This document shows, one piece after another, positions 25,430 through 34,571 of a DNA stretch of 64,000 bases (its first letter is position 1; each line of letters starts with the position of its first letter). A program made the translations under genes and the position numbers. The DNA is taken from contig NZ_CP059165.1 of the NCBI RefSeq assembly GCF_013466425.1, positions 992,001 to 1,056,000 on the forward strand. Reading direction: 5' to 3'. The notes beneath the pieces are model-generated. The model had not been told where the DNA came from and made no database searches. It saw nothing but the letters and a program-made list of their open reading frames with translations. Origin of the DNA: Mycobacterium vicinigordonae (GTDB lineage Bacteria; Actinomycetota; Actinomycetes; Mycobacteriales; Mycobacteriaceae).

Positions 25430-27094
25430 TCAGGACGGGTCGGCCGGCGGCCGGTAGATCTTTGGCCGCGGCCCAGCTGCGCCCGGCTGCGCGGGGTGCG
25501 GCGGATGGCCCTGTCCGGACAGAACACTGGTGGGTGCGTCGTATCCCGCGGCCCCGAACTGTGTTGTCCTGGCTTCTGACGGAGGCGGCGGTCCGCTCGG
25601 ACGGGTTGGCAGCGGCACCCGGGGCCTGCCCGGACCAGATGCCCGGGGGGCGGGCCGCTGGACGGGGCCGCGGCGGCGCGGCCGACGCGGCTTGCGGATG
25701 CGTCCGGCCACGATGATCGCAACCAGGACGCACAGGGCGAGCCCGCACAGTGTCACGTCGAACGTGCTGTCGATCTGCTGTGCCAGATCGTTTCCGTACA
25801 CCGGGCCCACGGAGGCCTGCGCGAAGCGCGGTGCCAGCAGGACGCCGAGGATCACCCGGGAAATCATCAGGGCGAGCACCAGGCCGCTCAGCCAGACCAG
25901 CAGCCGCGACCGCAGCGCCCCGCTGGCCAGCTTGGCCCGCAGCCACCATGCCAGCACCGCTGTGGTGATGTCGAAGACGGCCAGCATCGAGATGTCGTAG
26001 CGCGAGTACGGGTAGTTCATCAACACTGCGACTGCAAGGTCGGTCACGCGCATGAGCGCCGATCCCAGGCACCAGACGATGATCAACGCCAGGCCTTTCC
26101 GGATGGCCGCGCGCCAAGTCTCCCGGTCTCTGCGCGTCTCGCGGGAACTGAACAACGCCAGCGGCGCGAATATCGCAGCCGCACCGGCCCACGCCACATA
26201 GCCCTCGTACCCGACCCCGGCCGTCGACGTGTTCTGGGCAATGCCGTGGAACGCGTCGATTTCACGGCCCGCGGGCAGAGCCCACACGATGATTCCAGCC
26301 AGCAGCGTCGAACCGCCCAGCCACAGCGTCGCCAGCCTGGAGCCGTTGGCGTAGCGCAGGACCCACCGCGAGGCGACCAGCACGGCGGCCAGCGCTACCA
26401 CGCCGTAGACCACCGCGGTCATGATCACCACGATGTTGCGGGTGCCGAAGGACGTCGAACCGTCGCTGCCCACCAATGCGTAGCGCAACCGCCAGCAGAG
26501 GTTGAAGCCGGCACTGAGCGATGCCCCGAACATCGATGCGTAGCCGATGATGCGGGCGAGGCGCAGCCAGCGGTGGTACTGCTCTTCGTCGATGACGGGC
26601 CTGCCGAATACCGGCTGTGCGCTCAACAGGGCACCGGCGAAGCCCAACCAGCCGCCCGGACCGACGCCGCCGGGCACGTTGACCTTGCCGCCAAATTTGA
26701 TGGATTCCCATACGTCGAACACGACGAAAGCGACTACCAGCAGCAGATAGGGGATGTTCAGGAGCAGGCGCGGCCGGTTTGCCGACACACGGCCGCGCCC
26801 CAGCGCCAGCGCCAGCATGGAAAGCAGCGTCACCCCCCCGAGTAGCCCCCACAGCACTGCGCTGCTGTCCGGGATACCAAGTCCGAAGTACAGGTTCCAC
26901 GGGAACAGCGGAGCGAGCAGCAACAACAGGAGGGCGACTAGGTCGCGGACGCCGTTAAGACGTTTCGTCAGGTGCCCGGGAGCTTCCGGACCGGGGTGCG
27001 CGGGCAACCGTGGATCACCCGGGGGCGGTCCAGGAGGCGCCTGGCGGAGACCCGCGATGGGGCCGGTTGGCGTGTCGTCGCTGCTCAGGCTCAC
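25430..27094 (-). CDS. Large multi-pass membrane protein (Rv0537c-like)
   Basis: 554 residues with roughly ten membrane helices between residues ~45 and ~480, a Pro-rich N-terminus and a long Pro/Arg-rich cytoplasmic C-terminus (RKPRRPRRRGPVQRP onward). I prefer GTG 27094, which has TGGGGG upstream; the frame is open to 27235. No transporter or enzyme motif that I recognise. Positional and compositional counterpart of Rv0537c. Divergent from the Pro/Thr-rich protein gene at 27414. Confidence 0.82.
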   Translation of the reverse strand: MSLSSDDTPTGPIAGLRQAPPGPPPGDPRLPAHPGPEAPGHLTKRLNGVRDLVALLLLLLAPLFPWNLYFGLGIPDSSAVLWGLLGGVTLLSMLALALGRGRVSANRPRLLLNIPYLLLVVAFVVFDVWESIKFGGKVNVPGGVGPGGWLGFAGALLSAQPVFGRPVIDEEQYHRWLRLARIIGYASMFGASLSAGFNLCWRLRYALVGSDGSTSFGTRNIVVIMTAVVYGVVALAAVLVASRWVLRYANGSRLATLWLGGSTLLAGIIVWALPAGREIDAFHGIAQNTSTAGVGYEGYVAWAGAAAIFAPLALFSSRETRRDRETWRAAIRKGLALIIVWCLGSALMRVTDLAVAVLMNYPYSRYDISMLAVFDITTAVLAWWLRAKLASGALRSRLLVWLSGLVLALMISRVILGVLLAPRFAQASVGPVYGNDLAQQIDSTFDVTLCGLALCVLVAIIVAGRIRKPRRPRRRGPVQRPAPRASGPGRPRVPLPTRPSGPPPPSEARTTQFGAAGYDAPTSVLSGQGHPPHPAQPGAAGPRPKIYRPPADPS

Positions 27095-27143
27095 GGTGTC
27101 CCCCAGGGATCGAGGTCGGGTACTGCCGGTGCAGGTGTCCGAA

Positions 27144-27162
27144 GGCAAGGGAACCCCTTGCC
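27144..27162 (-). other. Perfect 8-bp hairpin in the 5' leader of the Rv0537c-like gene
   Basis: GGCAAGGG (27144-27151), loop AAC, CCCTTGCC (27155-27162), 50 bases upstream of the GTG start on the minus strand. It could fold in the mRNA leader. No U-run follows, so it is not an obvious intrinsic terminator. The rest of 27095-27413 is noncoding and holds the divergent promoters; I could not fix a -35/-10 pair there with confidence. Confidence 0.35.
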
Positions 27163-27413
27163 GGGGCCGCTGCGTTGCTCTGTTGCGAACATAATCTCCA
27201 TTCGGACGCAGTGGCTGTGAGCAGGTTATGAACAACGGCTGGATCGCAAGTGACCGTCCCCGTCGGTCGGGAATGCGGTTACGCTGCGCTCATAGGGAAA
27301 CCTCGTACGGAGAAACCTTGTCGCCCGAATGACGAATATTGCCGAACGTATCGCAGTGTAATTATGCCGGGAGATTGCTGGTCGTGGGGTAACCAGCCGA
27401 AGGAGAGCCAGAA

Positions 27414-29588
27414 ATGGACGTGGTGTTGGGGGTCGCGGTCACGGGCCGGGTCGCGCGCCTGGCTCTGGTCGACGCGGTAGCCCGTGACGGCGAGGTGATC
27501 GACCAGTACTCGGTCGATCTGGCTGGTGACCCGATCGCGGACTTGTCCGAAACGGTGGTAGGCACCCACCGGCTGTTGGCCGACGAGGGTCACCGGTTAC
27601 TGGCCACCGAGTTGTGCTGGCCCGACCGGTACGGCACCGAGCGGCTATCTGAGGCGCTGAGCTATGCCGGCGTGCCGAATGTTCGGATGGTGCCTCCGTC
27701 GGAGGCGGCGAGGCGGCCGGTGGGACCGGGACGTGCGGCCGCGCTGGCTTTGCTGTTCGGCAATCAGATGGCGAGTCCCGCCGCATCCGGTGACCCGGAC
27801 GCGCCGCCGACGATGATGGCCTCCGCACCGTCGGACAGCGGCGTCGGTGGGGCGCCGGACGCAACGATGGCGTCTCCGGTGGTGTCTTCCGACGCGACGA
27901 TGGCGGCCCCGGCGTTGGGCGGCGAGGCTGGCGGCTTTGCGCCGGCCGGCGGTGGTTGGCCGTCGGGCTCGGGCGTGGATCAATCAGTGCCGCCCGCCGA
28001 TGGGGGCGATTTCGGGTCCGCGGGCGCGACCATGGCGCAGCCGGTGTTGCCCGGCGATGGTGGGTCGGGCTCGGCCGCAGGTTCTGCGCCGTCGGGTTCG
28101 GGTTTTGATCAGTCGCCGCTGGCAGGCGACGGCGGTGCGTCTGGATCGGCCGGTGGTTTCGGCCCGTCGGACTCGGGTTTGGACAAATCCGCGCTGCCCA
28201 GCGACGGCGGATCCGGATCGGCCGGTGGCGGCGGGTATGGCTCGCCGATCGAGAATCCGCACCTGCCCCCCGATCACGGCGGGTTCACCCCAGCTGGCTC
28301 GACGGTCGCCCAACCGGCACTGCCAGCGGATGCGACGATGGCTGCGCCCTCACTTGGTGATGCGACGATGGCGGCACCCATCTCCGGCGACGGAGGCGGC
28401 GCGAACTTCCATTCGGGTGTCTCCTCGGGGGATCACAGTCTCGCCGGTGACCCGCATGCGCACGCGTACTTCCATTCGGGTGTGGCCTCTGGTGACCCGG
28501 GGGCTCCTGGTGACGCGACCGCTTTCATGCCGCCCGCCGACTCTGGGCCGTCGGCGTCGGGGGACGAACAGCTCGCGTATTCGCAGGCCAGCGAGTACGA
28601 CATCCTGCCGGTGGACACCGATGGTTACGCCGAATACGGCGACGAGTACGCCGACGGCTACGAGGACGAGTTCGACGACGGCTTCGACGAGGACGACCCG
28701 GACGCCGCCGGCGGCAGTCCGCATAACCTGAAACGGCTGCTGATCAGCAATGCCGTCGTCGGCTTTGCCATCATGGGGTTCGCTTCACTGGCCGTCGCGG
28801 TGGCGGTCACTGTGCGGCCGGCCGCGGCGTCGATCCCGGTCGAGGGTCATCAGAACGCTCAGCCGGGCAAGTTCATGCCGCTGTTGCCGACCGAGCAGCA
28901 GGCGCCGGTGCCCCCGCCCGCGCCGGAGGCCCCCACCGTCGGGTTCCAGGGTGGCTCGATTCCGCCGGTGCAGAACATTCCTACGCAGGCTCCGGTGCCG
29001 GCCGCTCCGGCTCCGGCTCCCGCTCCGGTGCCAAATGCTCCGGCTCCCGTCCCGGTGCCTGTTCCGGTGCCGATCCCCCTCCCCTTCCCGGGCTGGGTGC
29101 CGGGCATGCCGACGTGGCCGACCTATACGCCGCCGAGTTACACGACGCCGACGACTCCGCCGACGACGTACACGACGCCGCCGACCACGCCTTCCACCAC
29201 GCCGCCGACGACCACCGCGCCGACGACGCCTTCTACCACCGCGCCGACGACGGCACCGACCACGGCACCGACCACTGCGCCGACGACGGCACCGACCACG
29301 GCGGCCCCGACCACCCCGCCGACCACTGCGCCGAGGGTGACGACGCCACCCACCACGGTGGCGCCCGCACCCACGACCGCTGCACCGGTTCCGACGACGG
29401 TGGCGCCGCAGCCCACCCGGGCTCCGCAGCCGACCCAGGCTCCGCAGCCCACCTACGCCCCGCAGCCCACTTACGCCCCGCAGCCCACCCAGGCGCCGGT
29501 GCCGCGCACCCAGGCACCCCAGGTGCCGACGGTTGCGCCCAAGGTGCCGACGCAGCAGGTTCCGAAGGCCCCGACCGGACCACGCTGA
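27414..29588 (+). CDS. Pro/Thr-rich single-pass membrane protein (Rv0538-like)
   Basis: 724 residues in four parts. 1-~115: a folded domain (MDVVLGVAVTGRVARLALVD) of the DUF7159 kind found at the N-terminus of several mycobacterial membrane proteins. ~115-400: a Gly/Ser/Asp/Ala-rich region with repeated DATMA-AP and FHSGV-SGD units. ~400-435: a very acidic patch (EYGDEYADGYEDEFDDGFDEDD). One membrane helix at ~445-468 (AVVGFAIMGFASLAVAVAV). The rest is an outer Pro/Thr stalk. ATG 27414 is preceded by AAGGAGAG. The Thr-rich stalk would be a good O-mannosylation target (inference). Function unknown. Confidence 0.85.
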   Translation: MDVVLGVAVTGRVARLALVDAVARDGEVIDQYSVDLAGDPIADLSETVVGTHRLLADEGHRLLATELCWPDRYGTERLSEALSYAGVPNVRMVPPSEAARRPVGPGRAAALALLFGNQMASPAASGDPDAPPTMMASAPSDSGVGGAPDATMASPVVSSDATMAAPALGGEAGGFAPAGGGWPSGSGVDQSVPPADGGDFGSAGATMAQPVLPGDGGSGSAAGSAPSGSGFDQSPLAGDGGASGSAGGFGPSDSGLDKSALPSDGGSGSAGGGGYGSPIENPHLPPDHGGFTPAGSTVAQPALPADATMAAPSLGDATMAAPISGDGGGANFHSGVSSGDHSLAGDPHAHAYFHSGVASGDPGAPGDATAFMPPADSGPSASGDEQLAYSQASEYDILPVDTDGYAEYGDEYADGYEDEFDDGFDEDDPDAAGGSPHNLKRLLISNAVVGFAIMGFASLAVAVAVTVRPAAASIPVEGHQNAQPGKFMPLLPTEQQAPVPPPAPEAPTVGFQGGSIPPVQNIPTQAPVPAAPAPAPAPVPNAPAPVPVPVPVPIPLPFPGWVPGMPTWPTYTPPSYTTPTTPPTTYTTPPTTPSTTPPTTTAPTTPSTTAPTTAPTTAPTTAPTTAPTTAAPTTPPTTAPRVTTPPTTVAPAPTTAAPVPTTVAPQPTRAPQPTQAPQPTYAPQPTYAPQPTQAPVPRTQAPQVPTVAPKVPTQQVPKAPTGPR
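29143..29500 (+). repeat. Coding tandem repeats: TTPP/APTT and PQPT stalk
   Basis: Low-complexity coding DNA in the stalk of the Rv0538-like protein. About 29143-29340 encodes TTPPTT units turning into a 12-base, four-residue repeat (A-P-T-T) with near-identical codons; about 29403-29500 encodes six-residue units of the type APQPTY / APQPTQ. Copy number is likely to vary between strains by slippage. Confidence 0.85.
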
Positions 29589-29613
29589 TCCGAACGCTGA
29601 ACCCGCGCGGGGA

Positions 29614-30978
29614 TTACCAGTTCGTGAAGATGATGCTGTTCAGCAGGAGCGCCCCGGCGGCGTTAACGGCCAGCCATGCCCGGTGTGACCGCGCCGGGAG
29701 CAGCGCGGGGGCGGCGGTGAGCCAAACGGTGAACGGCAGCCAGATCCGCTCGGTCTCGGCCTTGCTCAGCATGCTCAAATCCGCGAACACGATGGCGGCT
29801 AAGGCCGCCAGCAGCAGCAAATGCAAGCCCGACCGACGCCGGATGGCGGTGCCTGTCAGTCTGGCGTCAAACAGCTGGCTCAGGCCGGCTACACCGCCCA
29901 AACCGACCGCGCAGACCGTGCATGCCAGATTGGCCCAGCTCCAGTACTGAAACGGCCGGTCCTTCGCAATGCCCTGCCAATATCGTTGCTGCACAAGCTC
30001 GTAACCGTCGAACCAGTAGAAGCCGGACACCGCGAATGTCACTGCGACCGCCACCGCGGCCAATGTCGCGGGACCCAGGGTGCGCAGTGCGGTTCTCCAG
30101 TCTGCCGCCGAGATCAGCACCGCCAGCACCGGCAACCCCATCAAGACCAGGCCATAGCTTAGGAAAATCCCCCAGCCCAGTAGCAGCCCCGCGGTTGCGG
30201 CGAGCAGCACCGGGAGTCGGGTTTTGCCGTGTGCTGCCAGCGTCAGTAACGCGATGCCCCAGGCCGCCACACCGGCGAAGTAGCCGTCGGCCGATACCGC
30301 GACCCAAATCGCGGTCGGCGCCACCGCCACGAACGGGGCTGCCCGCCGGGCGGTCGTTTCGTCGGCCAGCGCACGCACCGCGATCACCACAGCCGCGGCC
30401 GCGCTGGACCCGACCAACAGGCACAGCAGTCCCGCCCAGGCGCCGCCGTGCAGGCCGATGCGGTCGAGCCACACGAAGGTCAACAGCGCGCCCGGTGGAT
30501 GCCCCGAGACGTGGGTGGTCCACGAATGTGGCTGGAAGTCGACGATCCGGGCGGCGAATCCGCGCACCGTTGCGGGAATGTCGGTAACACCGGGGACCTC
30601 GTGCAGGTATTCGTCCCGGGTGGTCAGCCGGCCTGCGAAACCGCGTTGCCAGCCGTCGATCATCGCCAGCGCGAACGCCCATGCGCATGCCGTCGCCCAG
30701 GTTAGCAGCGTCAGTGAACGCCACGAAGTACGTTGCGCGACAACTGGTCCCCAGCATACGACGGCCACCGCGATCAGCACCGCGGGTACCGTTCCCCAGC
30801 CGATGTGAATGTCCCAGTAGCCGAAGATTGGCGCGGCACCGGCGTGCCGGGCGAACCGCTCCAGGCCGGTATCGCGGCGCGGGTTGACGCCCAGGTGCAG
30901 CCGCGGCAATACGAAAGCAGCAACCACCAGCGCGATCGCGACGAACACCGCGAAAGTTTCCCGGCGCGCGATCCTCAC
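29614..30978 (-). CDS. Multi-pass membrane protein, GT-C-like (Rv0541c-like)
   Basis: 454 residues, about eleven membrane helices. The first outer loop contains GYWDIHIGWGTVP and later RLTTRDEYLHEVPGVTD and FQPHSWTTHVSGHPPG, conserved-looking loop motifs as in GT-C glycosyltransferases that use polyprenyl-phosphate sugars; a clear DxE/DxD pair cannot be proved by eye. Ends 25 bases from the convergent Rv0538-like gene and starts 11 bases after the menE stop. Positional counterpart of Rv0541c; Rv0539 and Rv0540, expected in between, are missing. Enzymatic role is a guess. Confidence 0.83.
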   Translation of the reverse strand: MRIARRETFAVFVAIALVVAAFVLPRLHLGVNPRRDTGLERFARHAGAAPIFGYWDIHIGWGTVPAVLIAVAVVCWGPVVAQRTSWRSLTLLTWATACAWAFALAMIDGWQRGFAGRLTTRDEYLHEVPGVTDIPATVRGFAARIVDFQPHSWTTHVSGHPPGALLTFVWLDRIGLHGGAWAGLLCLLVGSSAAAAVVIAVRALADETTARRAAPFVAVAPTAIWVAVSADGYFAGVAAWGIALLTLAAHGKTRLPVLLAATAGLLLGWGIFLSYGLVLMGLPVLAVLISAADWRTALRTLGPATLAAVAVAVTFAVSGFYWFDGYELVQQRYWQGIAKDRPFQYWSWANLACTVCAVGLGGVAGLSQLFDARLTGTAIRRRSGLHLLLLAALAAIVFADLSMLSKAETERIWLPFTVWLTAAPALLPARSHRAWLAVNAAGALLLNSIIFTNW

Positions 30979-30989
30979 AACCGGCCAGC

Positions 30990-32078
30990 TTACGACCCGA
31001 ATTGGCGTATCAATGCCGTCCGGTCCAGCTTGCCGATACCGCGGTGCGGGAGTTCCTCGACCACATGGAGCTCACGCGGGGCGGCAGTGCTGTCCAGGCT
31101 GGCTGCGACGTGGGCCCGCAACTCGTCCAGCGTCGGTGTTTTCGATCCCGGCGCGACAACGATCGCGGCGGCCACCCGCTGCCCCAATCGGTTGTCGGGA
31201 ACGCCGAAGATTGCGCAGTCAGCCACCGCCGGGTGGGTGCCCAGTGCCGCCTCCACCGGGCCTGGCAGCACGGTCAATCCGCCGCTGCTGATCGCGTCGT
31301 CAACCCGGCCCAGCACCGTCAGCAAACCCGAATCATCAAGAGCGCCAACATCGTCGGTGACAAACCAGCCCGGCTCGGCGAAGGGGTCGGGTTCGACCGG
31401 GTTGCGATAACCGACTGCTAGCGTGGCGCCTCCCAGCACGATGCGGCCGTCGGGACGCACTCGCAACTCCACCCCGTCCAGCGGGACACCGTCGTACACG
31501 CATCCCCCGGCCGTTTCGCTCATCCCGTAGGTGCGTATCACGGTGATGCCTGCGGTTGAGGCCTCCTCGAGTACCGGCCGCGGCGCCGGCCCACCACCCA
31601 GCAGGACGGCATCCAGTTCAGCCAGCGCGGCGGTGGCAGCGGGGTTGGTCAGCGCCTTGGCCAGCTGGGCAGCGACCAACGAGGTGTATCGCCTTCCGGA
31701 TCCCAATTCGGCTACGGCGCTGGGCAACTGATCGATGTCGAAACCGCCCGACACGTCAAGCTCGACCGGCACGGTGTCGGCGGTCACGCTGCGGACCAAT
31801 ACCTGCAGGCCGGCGATGTGATACGGCGGAACGGCGAGCAGCCAGCGGCCGGGACCGCCGATGCGCCGGTAGGTGGCCGATGCGCTAGCCGTCAGCGCGG
31901 CGGCGGTCAGCAGCGCGCCCTTGGGCGCACCGGTTGTTCCCGAGGTCGTTACGACCAGGGCGACATCGTCGTCGATCCGCTCGCCGACCCGCAGACCGCG
32001 CAGCGCCGGGTCGTCTGGGTCGGGCGTTGCGACCAGGGCCGGGTCCTGCCCGGCGAGCACGCGTTGCAGTGCGGGCAT
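30990..32078 (-). CDS. menE: O-succinylbenzoate-CoA ligase
   Basis: At least 362 residues, ANL adenylating enzyme. AMP-binding P-loop LVVTTSGTTGAPKGALL, A5 region IRTYGMSETAGGCVYDG, A7 WFVTDDVGAL, A8 hinge VLGRVDDAISSGGLTVLP, catalytic Lys in HRGIGKLDRTAL. It activates OSB as CoA thioester for MenB. The start is unclear: ATG 32078 and GTG 32060 lack ribosome binding sites and would cut into the likely N-terminal helix (VLRALHVPPGSASALL). An in-frame ATA at 32132 overlaps the stop of the DUF3349 gene and has GGGGAG five bases upstream, so a rare start there is possible. Positional counterpart of Rv0542c. Confidence 0.92.
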   Translation of the reverse strand: MPALQRVLAGQDPALVATPDPDDPALRGLRVGERIDDDVALVVTTSGTTGAPKGALLTAAALTASASATYRRIGGPGRWLLAVPPYHIAGLQVLVRSVTADTVPVELDVSGGFDIDQLPSAVAELGSGRRYTSLVAAQLAKALTNPAATAALAELDAVLLGGGPAPRPVLEEASTAGITVIRTYGMSETAGGCVYDGVPLDGVELRVRPDGRIVLGGATLAVGYRNPVEPDPFAEPGWFVTDDVGALDDSGLLTVLGRVDDAISSGGLTVLPGPVEAALGTHPAVADCAIFGVPDNRLGQRVAAAIVVAPGSKTPTLDELRAHVAASLDSTAAPRELHVVEELPHRGIGKLDRTALIRQFGS

Positions 32079-32128
32079 TAGCAGTGCGCTAGCCGATCCC
32101 GGTGGGACGTGCAGCGCCCGCAGGACGG

Positions 32129-32437
32129 CTATGCGCGCTCCCCGTTGTCGCGGGCGTCGTCGAGCGGCCAGCCTTGGGCGGCCAATCGGGTTCGCACGCG
32201 TTCGACGTCTTCGGGAGATGGGAGCTCGTCGGTGAGCTGGGTGATGGCGACACCGATGTCGATGTGGTCGGCGTCGAACACGCCGCGCCGCATCAGTTCG
32301 TTTGCGACCGTGACGATTTCGTCGTTGGTCAAGCGGCGTGCGAGCAGCGCGAGCACGGCGAAGGAGTCGGTCGGCGGTATGCCGTCCGGGTAACCCGCTC
32401 GCAGCCACGAGACGATCGAACTGAGAAATCGGTTCAT
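32129..32437 (-). CDS. DUF3349 protein (Rv0543c-like)
   Basis: 102 residues, small helical cytosolic protein: SIVSWLRAGYPDGIPPTDSFAVLALLARRLTNDEIVTVANEL is the typical DUF3349 start. Structures of this family show a compact helical domain without known function. Located immediately upstream of menE on the same strand, with stop and presumed menE start region overlapping, so likely cotranscribed and possibly coupled. Confidence 0.87.
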   Translation of the reverse strand: MNRFLSSIVSWLRAGYPDGIPPTDSFAVLALLARRLTNDEIVTVANELMRRGVFDADHIDIGVAITQLTDELPSPEDVERVRTRLAAQGWPLDDARDNGERA

Positions 32438-32498
32438 TGTGCGATCAACTTACCCGGCCGACCGTCCCGAAAAACCTAGGTTGGCCACGATTGGGGCT

Positions 32499-32780
32499 TC
32501 ACGGCTTGGCCCCTAGGAATGGATAGTGAGTGTGGTGGGCGATGAAGTCGCGCGCGATGTAGAGAACCCCGAGGAGCACCACCGCCACGACCAGCGCGTA
32601 GATCGCCCATGCGATCGCAGTCAGCAGCGGCCGCGAGTTGCCGGCGGCACCGCCGGCGCCGGGGTTGCCGGCGGCCTGCATCCGGATACCCACGGCGAAT
32701 AGCCCGGGCAAGGCCGCCCCTGCGAGCAGGCTGAACACCAGAATCTTGAGTGTTGCTTCGTAGTTGAACCAAGCGTTCAT
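32499..32780 (-). CDS. Small membrane protein (Rv0544c-like)
   Basis: 93 residues, two membrane helices (about 10-32 and 53-75) and a short tail HHTHYPFLGAKP. Its ATG overlaps the stop of pitA by four bases (32777-32780), so translation is coupled to the phosphate transporter; it may be an accessory subunit. No recognisable domain. Counterpart of Rv0544c. Confidence 0.85.
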   Translation of the reverse strand: MNAWFNYEATLKILVFSLLAGAALPGLFAVGIRMQAAGNPGAGGAAGNSRPLLTAIAWAIYALVVAVVLLGVLYIARDFIAHHTHYPFLGAKP

Positions 32781-34015
32781 GCCACGTTCCCTGAGGTCAG
32801 CGAGTCATCGGAGCCTAACTGAGGTGCGTTGGCACCGGAGCGGGGCCCTTGGCCCGTCGGTGGTTGTTGATCCGCACTGTCCAGACCCGCAGTCAGGTCG
32901 CCCTTCCAGTCGGCGTTGACGTTGCGGTGGTCGACCGTGACCTTGCGCGATTGCCGGTAAATCGCGCCGGATACCGCCAGCAGCAAGGTGAAGCCGATGA
33001 TCGCTCCCGGGTATCCGCCGATCAGGTGGACTATCCAGTAGGTGACCGCTCCGACTAACCCGGCCAACGGCAGGGTGACCAGCCACGCGGTCGCCATTCG
33101 GCCGGCCACTCCCCAGCGGACCTCGCCGCCGGGCTTGCCCAATCCGCTGCCCATGACCGAACCGGTGCAGACCTGGGTGGTCGACAGCGCGTAGCCGAAG
33201 TGCGCGGAGAGCAGGATGACCGCGGCCGAGGACGACTCGGCGGCCATGCCCTGTGGCGACTTGATCTCGACCAGGCCCTTGCCCAGCGTGCGGATGATGC
33301 GCCAGCCGCCGAGGTAGGTGCCGGTGGCCATGGCCACCGCGCAGGCGACGATGACCCACAGCGGCGGCACCGAGGCCGATTTTGGGATCGCCCCGTACGA
33401 CATGAGCGCCAGGAAGATGATGCCCATCGTTTTCTGTGCGTCGTTGGTGCCGTGTGCCAGCGAGACCAGCGACGCCGAACCGATCTGGCCGCGCCGGAAC
33501 CCGGCCTCGGTGCGTTGGGTCGGGAGACCACGGGTGATTCGGTAGACCAGCCAGGTGGCCAGCGCACCTACCAGGATGGCCAAGACGGCGGAGACGACGG
33601 CCGGAATGATCGCCTTGGACATGACGCCCCGCCAGATCACCCCGTGCCCGCCGACGGCGGCGATTGTGGCGCCGACGATGCCGCCGATGAGTGCGTGCGA
33701 GGAGCTCGAGGGGATGCCGAGCAGCCAGGTGAGCAGGTTCCAGATCACGCCGCCGACCAAGCCCGCGAATACCAGTTCCAGGGTCACGATGTGCGAATCG
33801 ATCAGGCCCTTGGCAATGGTGGCCGCTACCGCGGTCGACAGGAAGGCGCCCACCAGGTTCAGCACCGCTGACAGGGCTACCGCCACCTTGGGTGCCAGGG
33901 CGCCACTGGCGATAGACGTCGCCATTGCGTTGCCGGTGTCGTGAAAACCGTTCGTGAAGTCGAACGCGAGGGCGGTCACCACGACGATGATCAAGAGGAA
34001 CAATTGGATGTTCAC
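32777..34015 (-). CDS. pitA: Low-affinity inorganic phosphate transporter
   Basis: 412 residues, PiT family (PHO4 superfamily). Two signature repeats: ALAFDFTNGFHDTGNAMATS at the N-terminus and SLVSLAHGTNDAQKTMGIIF in the second half, each with the conserved Asn/Asp of the metal-phosphate site, plus IPSSSSHALIGGIVGA. About ten helices and a soluble C-terminal tail. Starts at GTG 34015. Imports metal-phosphate by proton or sodium symport. Counterpart of Rv0545c. Confidence 0.94.
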   Translation of the reverse strand: MNIQLFLLIIVVVTALAFDFTNGFHDTGNAMATSIASGALAPKVAVALSAVLNLVGAFLSTAVAATIAKGLIDSHIVTLELVFAGLVGGVIWNLLTWLLGIPSSSSHALIGGIVGATIAAVGGHGVIWRGVMSKAIIPAVVSAVLAILVGALATWLVYRITRGLPTQRTEAGFRRGQIGSASLVSLAHGTNDAQKTMGIIFLALMSYGAIPKSASVPPLWVIVACAVAMATGTYLGGWRIIRTLGKGLVEIKSPQGMAAESSSAAVILLSAHFGYALSTTQVCTGSVMGSGLGKPGGEVRWGVAGRMATAWLVTLPLAGLVGAVTYWIVHLIGGYPGAIIGFTLLLAVSGAIYRQSRKVTVDHRNVNADWKGDLTAGLDSADQQPPTGQGPRSGANAPQLGSDDSLTSGNVA

Positions 34016-34134
34016 AGGGCCTGATTCTGGTAGTCGGAGTATTCCGTTGTCGAACGGTTGATTAGGTGAAATGCAGGAATATCGCCAGTCGTCGCCAGAT
34101 GTTACCTAGTAGTTCACCCTTGGTTCGCTCACGC

Positions 34135-34521
34135 TCACTGCCGGATGTCTGCGCGCAGCGGATGACCTCGGGGAACCTCGATGAAGATGAGCGTGACGCC
34201 GTCGGGATCCGTCACGTGCATCTCGTGCAGACCCCAGGGTTCGCGCCGTGCTTCGCGCGCAATGGGCACGCCCCGGCCGCGCAGCTCGGTCTGGGTCGCG
34301 TCCAGGTCGCGCACCTGCAGCCACAGCGCGCCGGGGAAGGGGCCTCGGGAATGGTCCGGGTCCCCGAAGCCGGCCAGTTCCAGCAGCGATTGGCCGGCGA
34401 AAAATACTGTGCCCGCGCCGTATTCACGGGCGATCGCAAGCCCGATCTCGTCCCGGTAAAAGCTCAGCGAGCGTTCGTAGTCGGCCGGCCGAAGCAGCAT
34501 ACGGCTCGCGAGTATCTCCAT
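34135..34521 (-). CDS. Glyoxalase/VOC-family protein (Rv0546c-like)
   Basis: 128 residues, one VOC module made of two beta-alpha-beta-beta-beta units: LASRMLLRPADYERSLSFYRDEIGLA and ALWLQVRDLDATQTELRGRG. The late motif GLHEMHVTDPDGVTLIFIE has a metal-type His and Glu. Could be a glyoxalase-like lyase or a resistance/dioxygenase type; substrate unknown. ATG 34521 is used. Confidence 0.88.
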   Translation of the reverse strand: MEILASRMLLRPADYERSLSFYRDEIGLAIAREYGAGTVFFAGQSLLELAGFGDPDHSRGPFPGALWLQVRDLDATQTELRGRGVPIAREARREPWGLHEMHVTDPDGVTLIFIEVPRGHPLRADIRQ

Positions 34522-34571
34522 CACTCGTGTCTATCACGCGCGGGCGAGTCGGAGCCTCTACCAGGCGCGGG

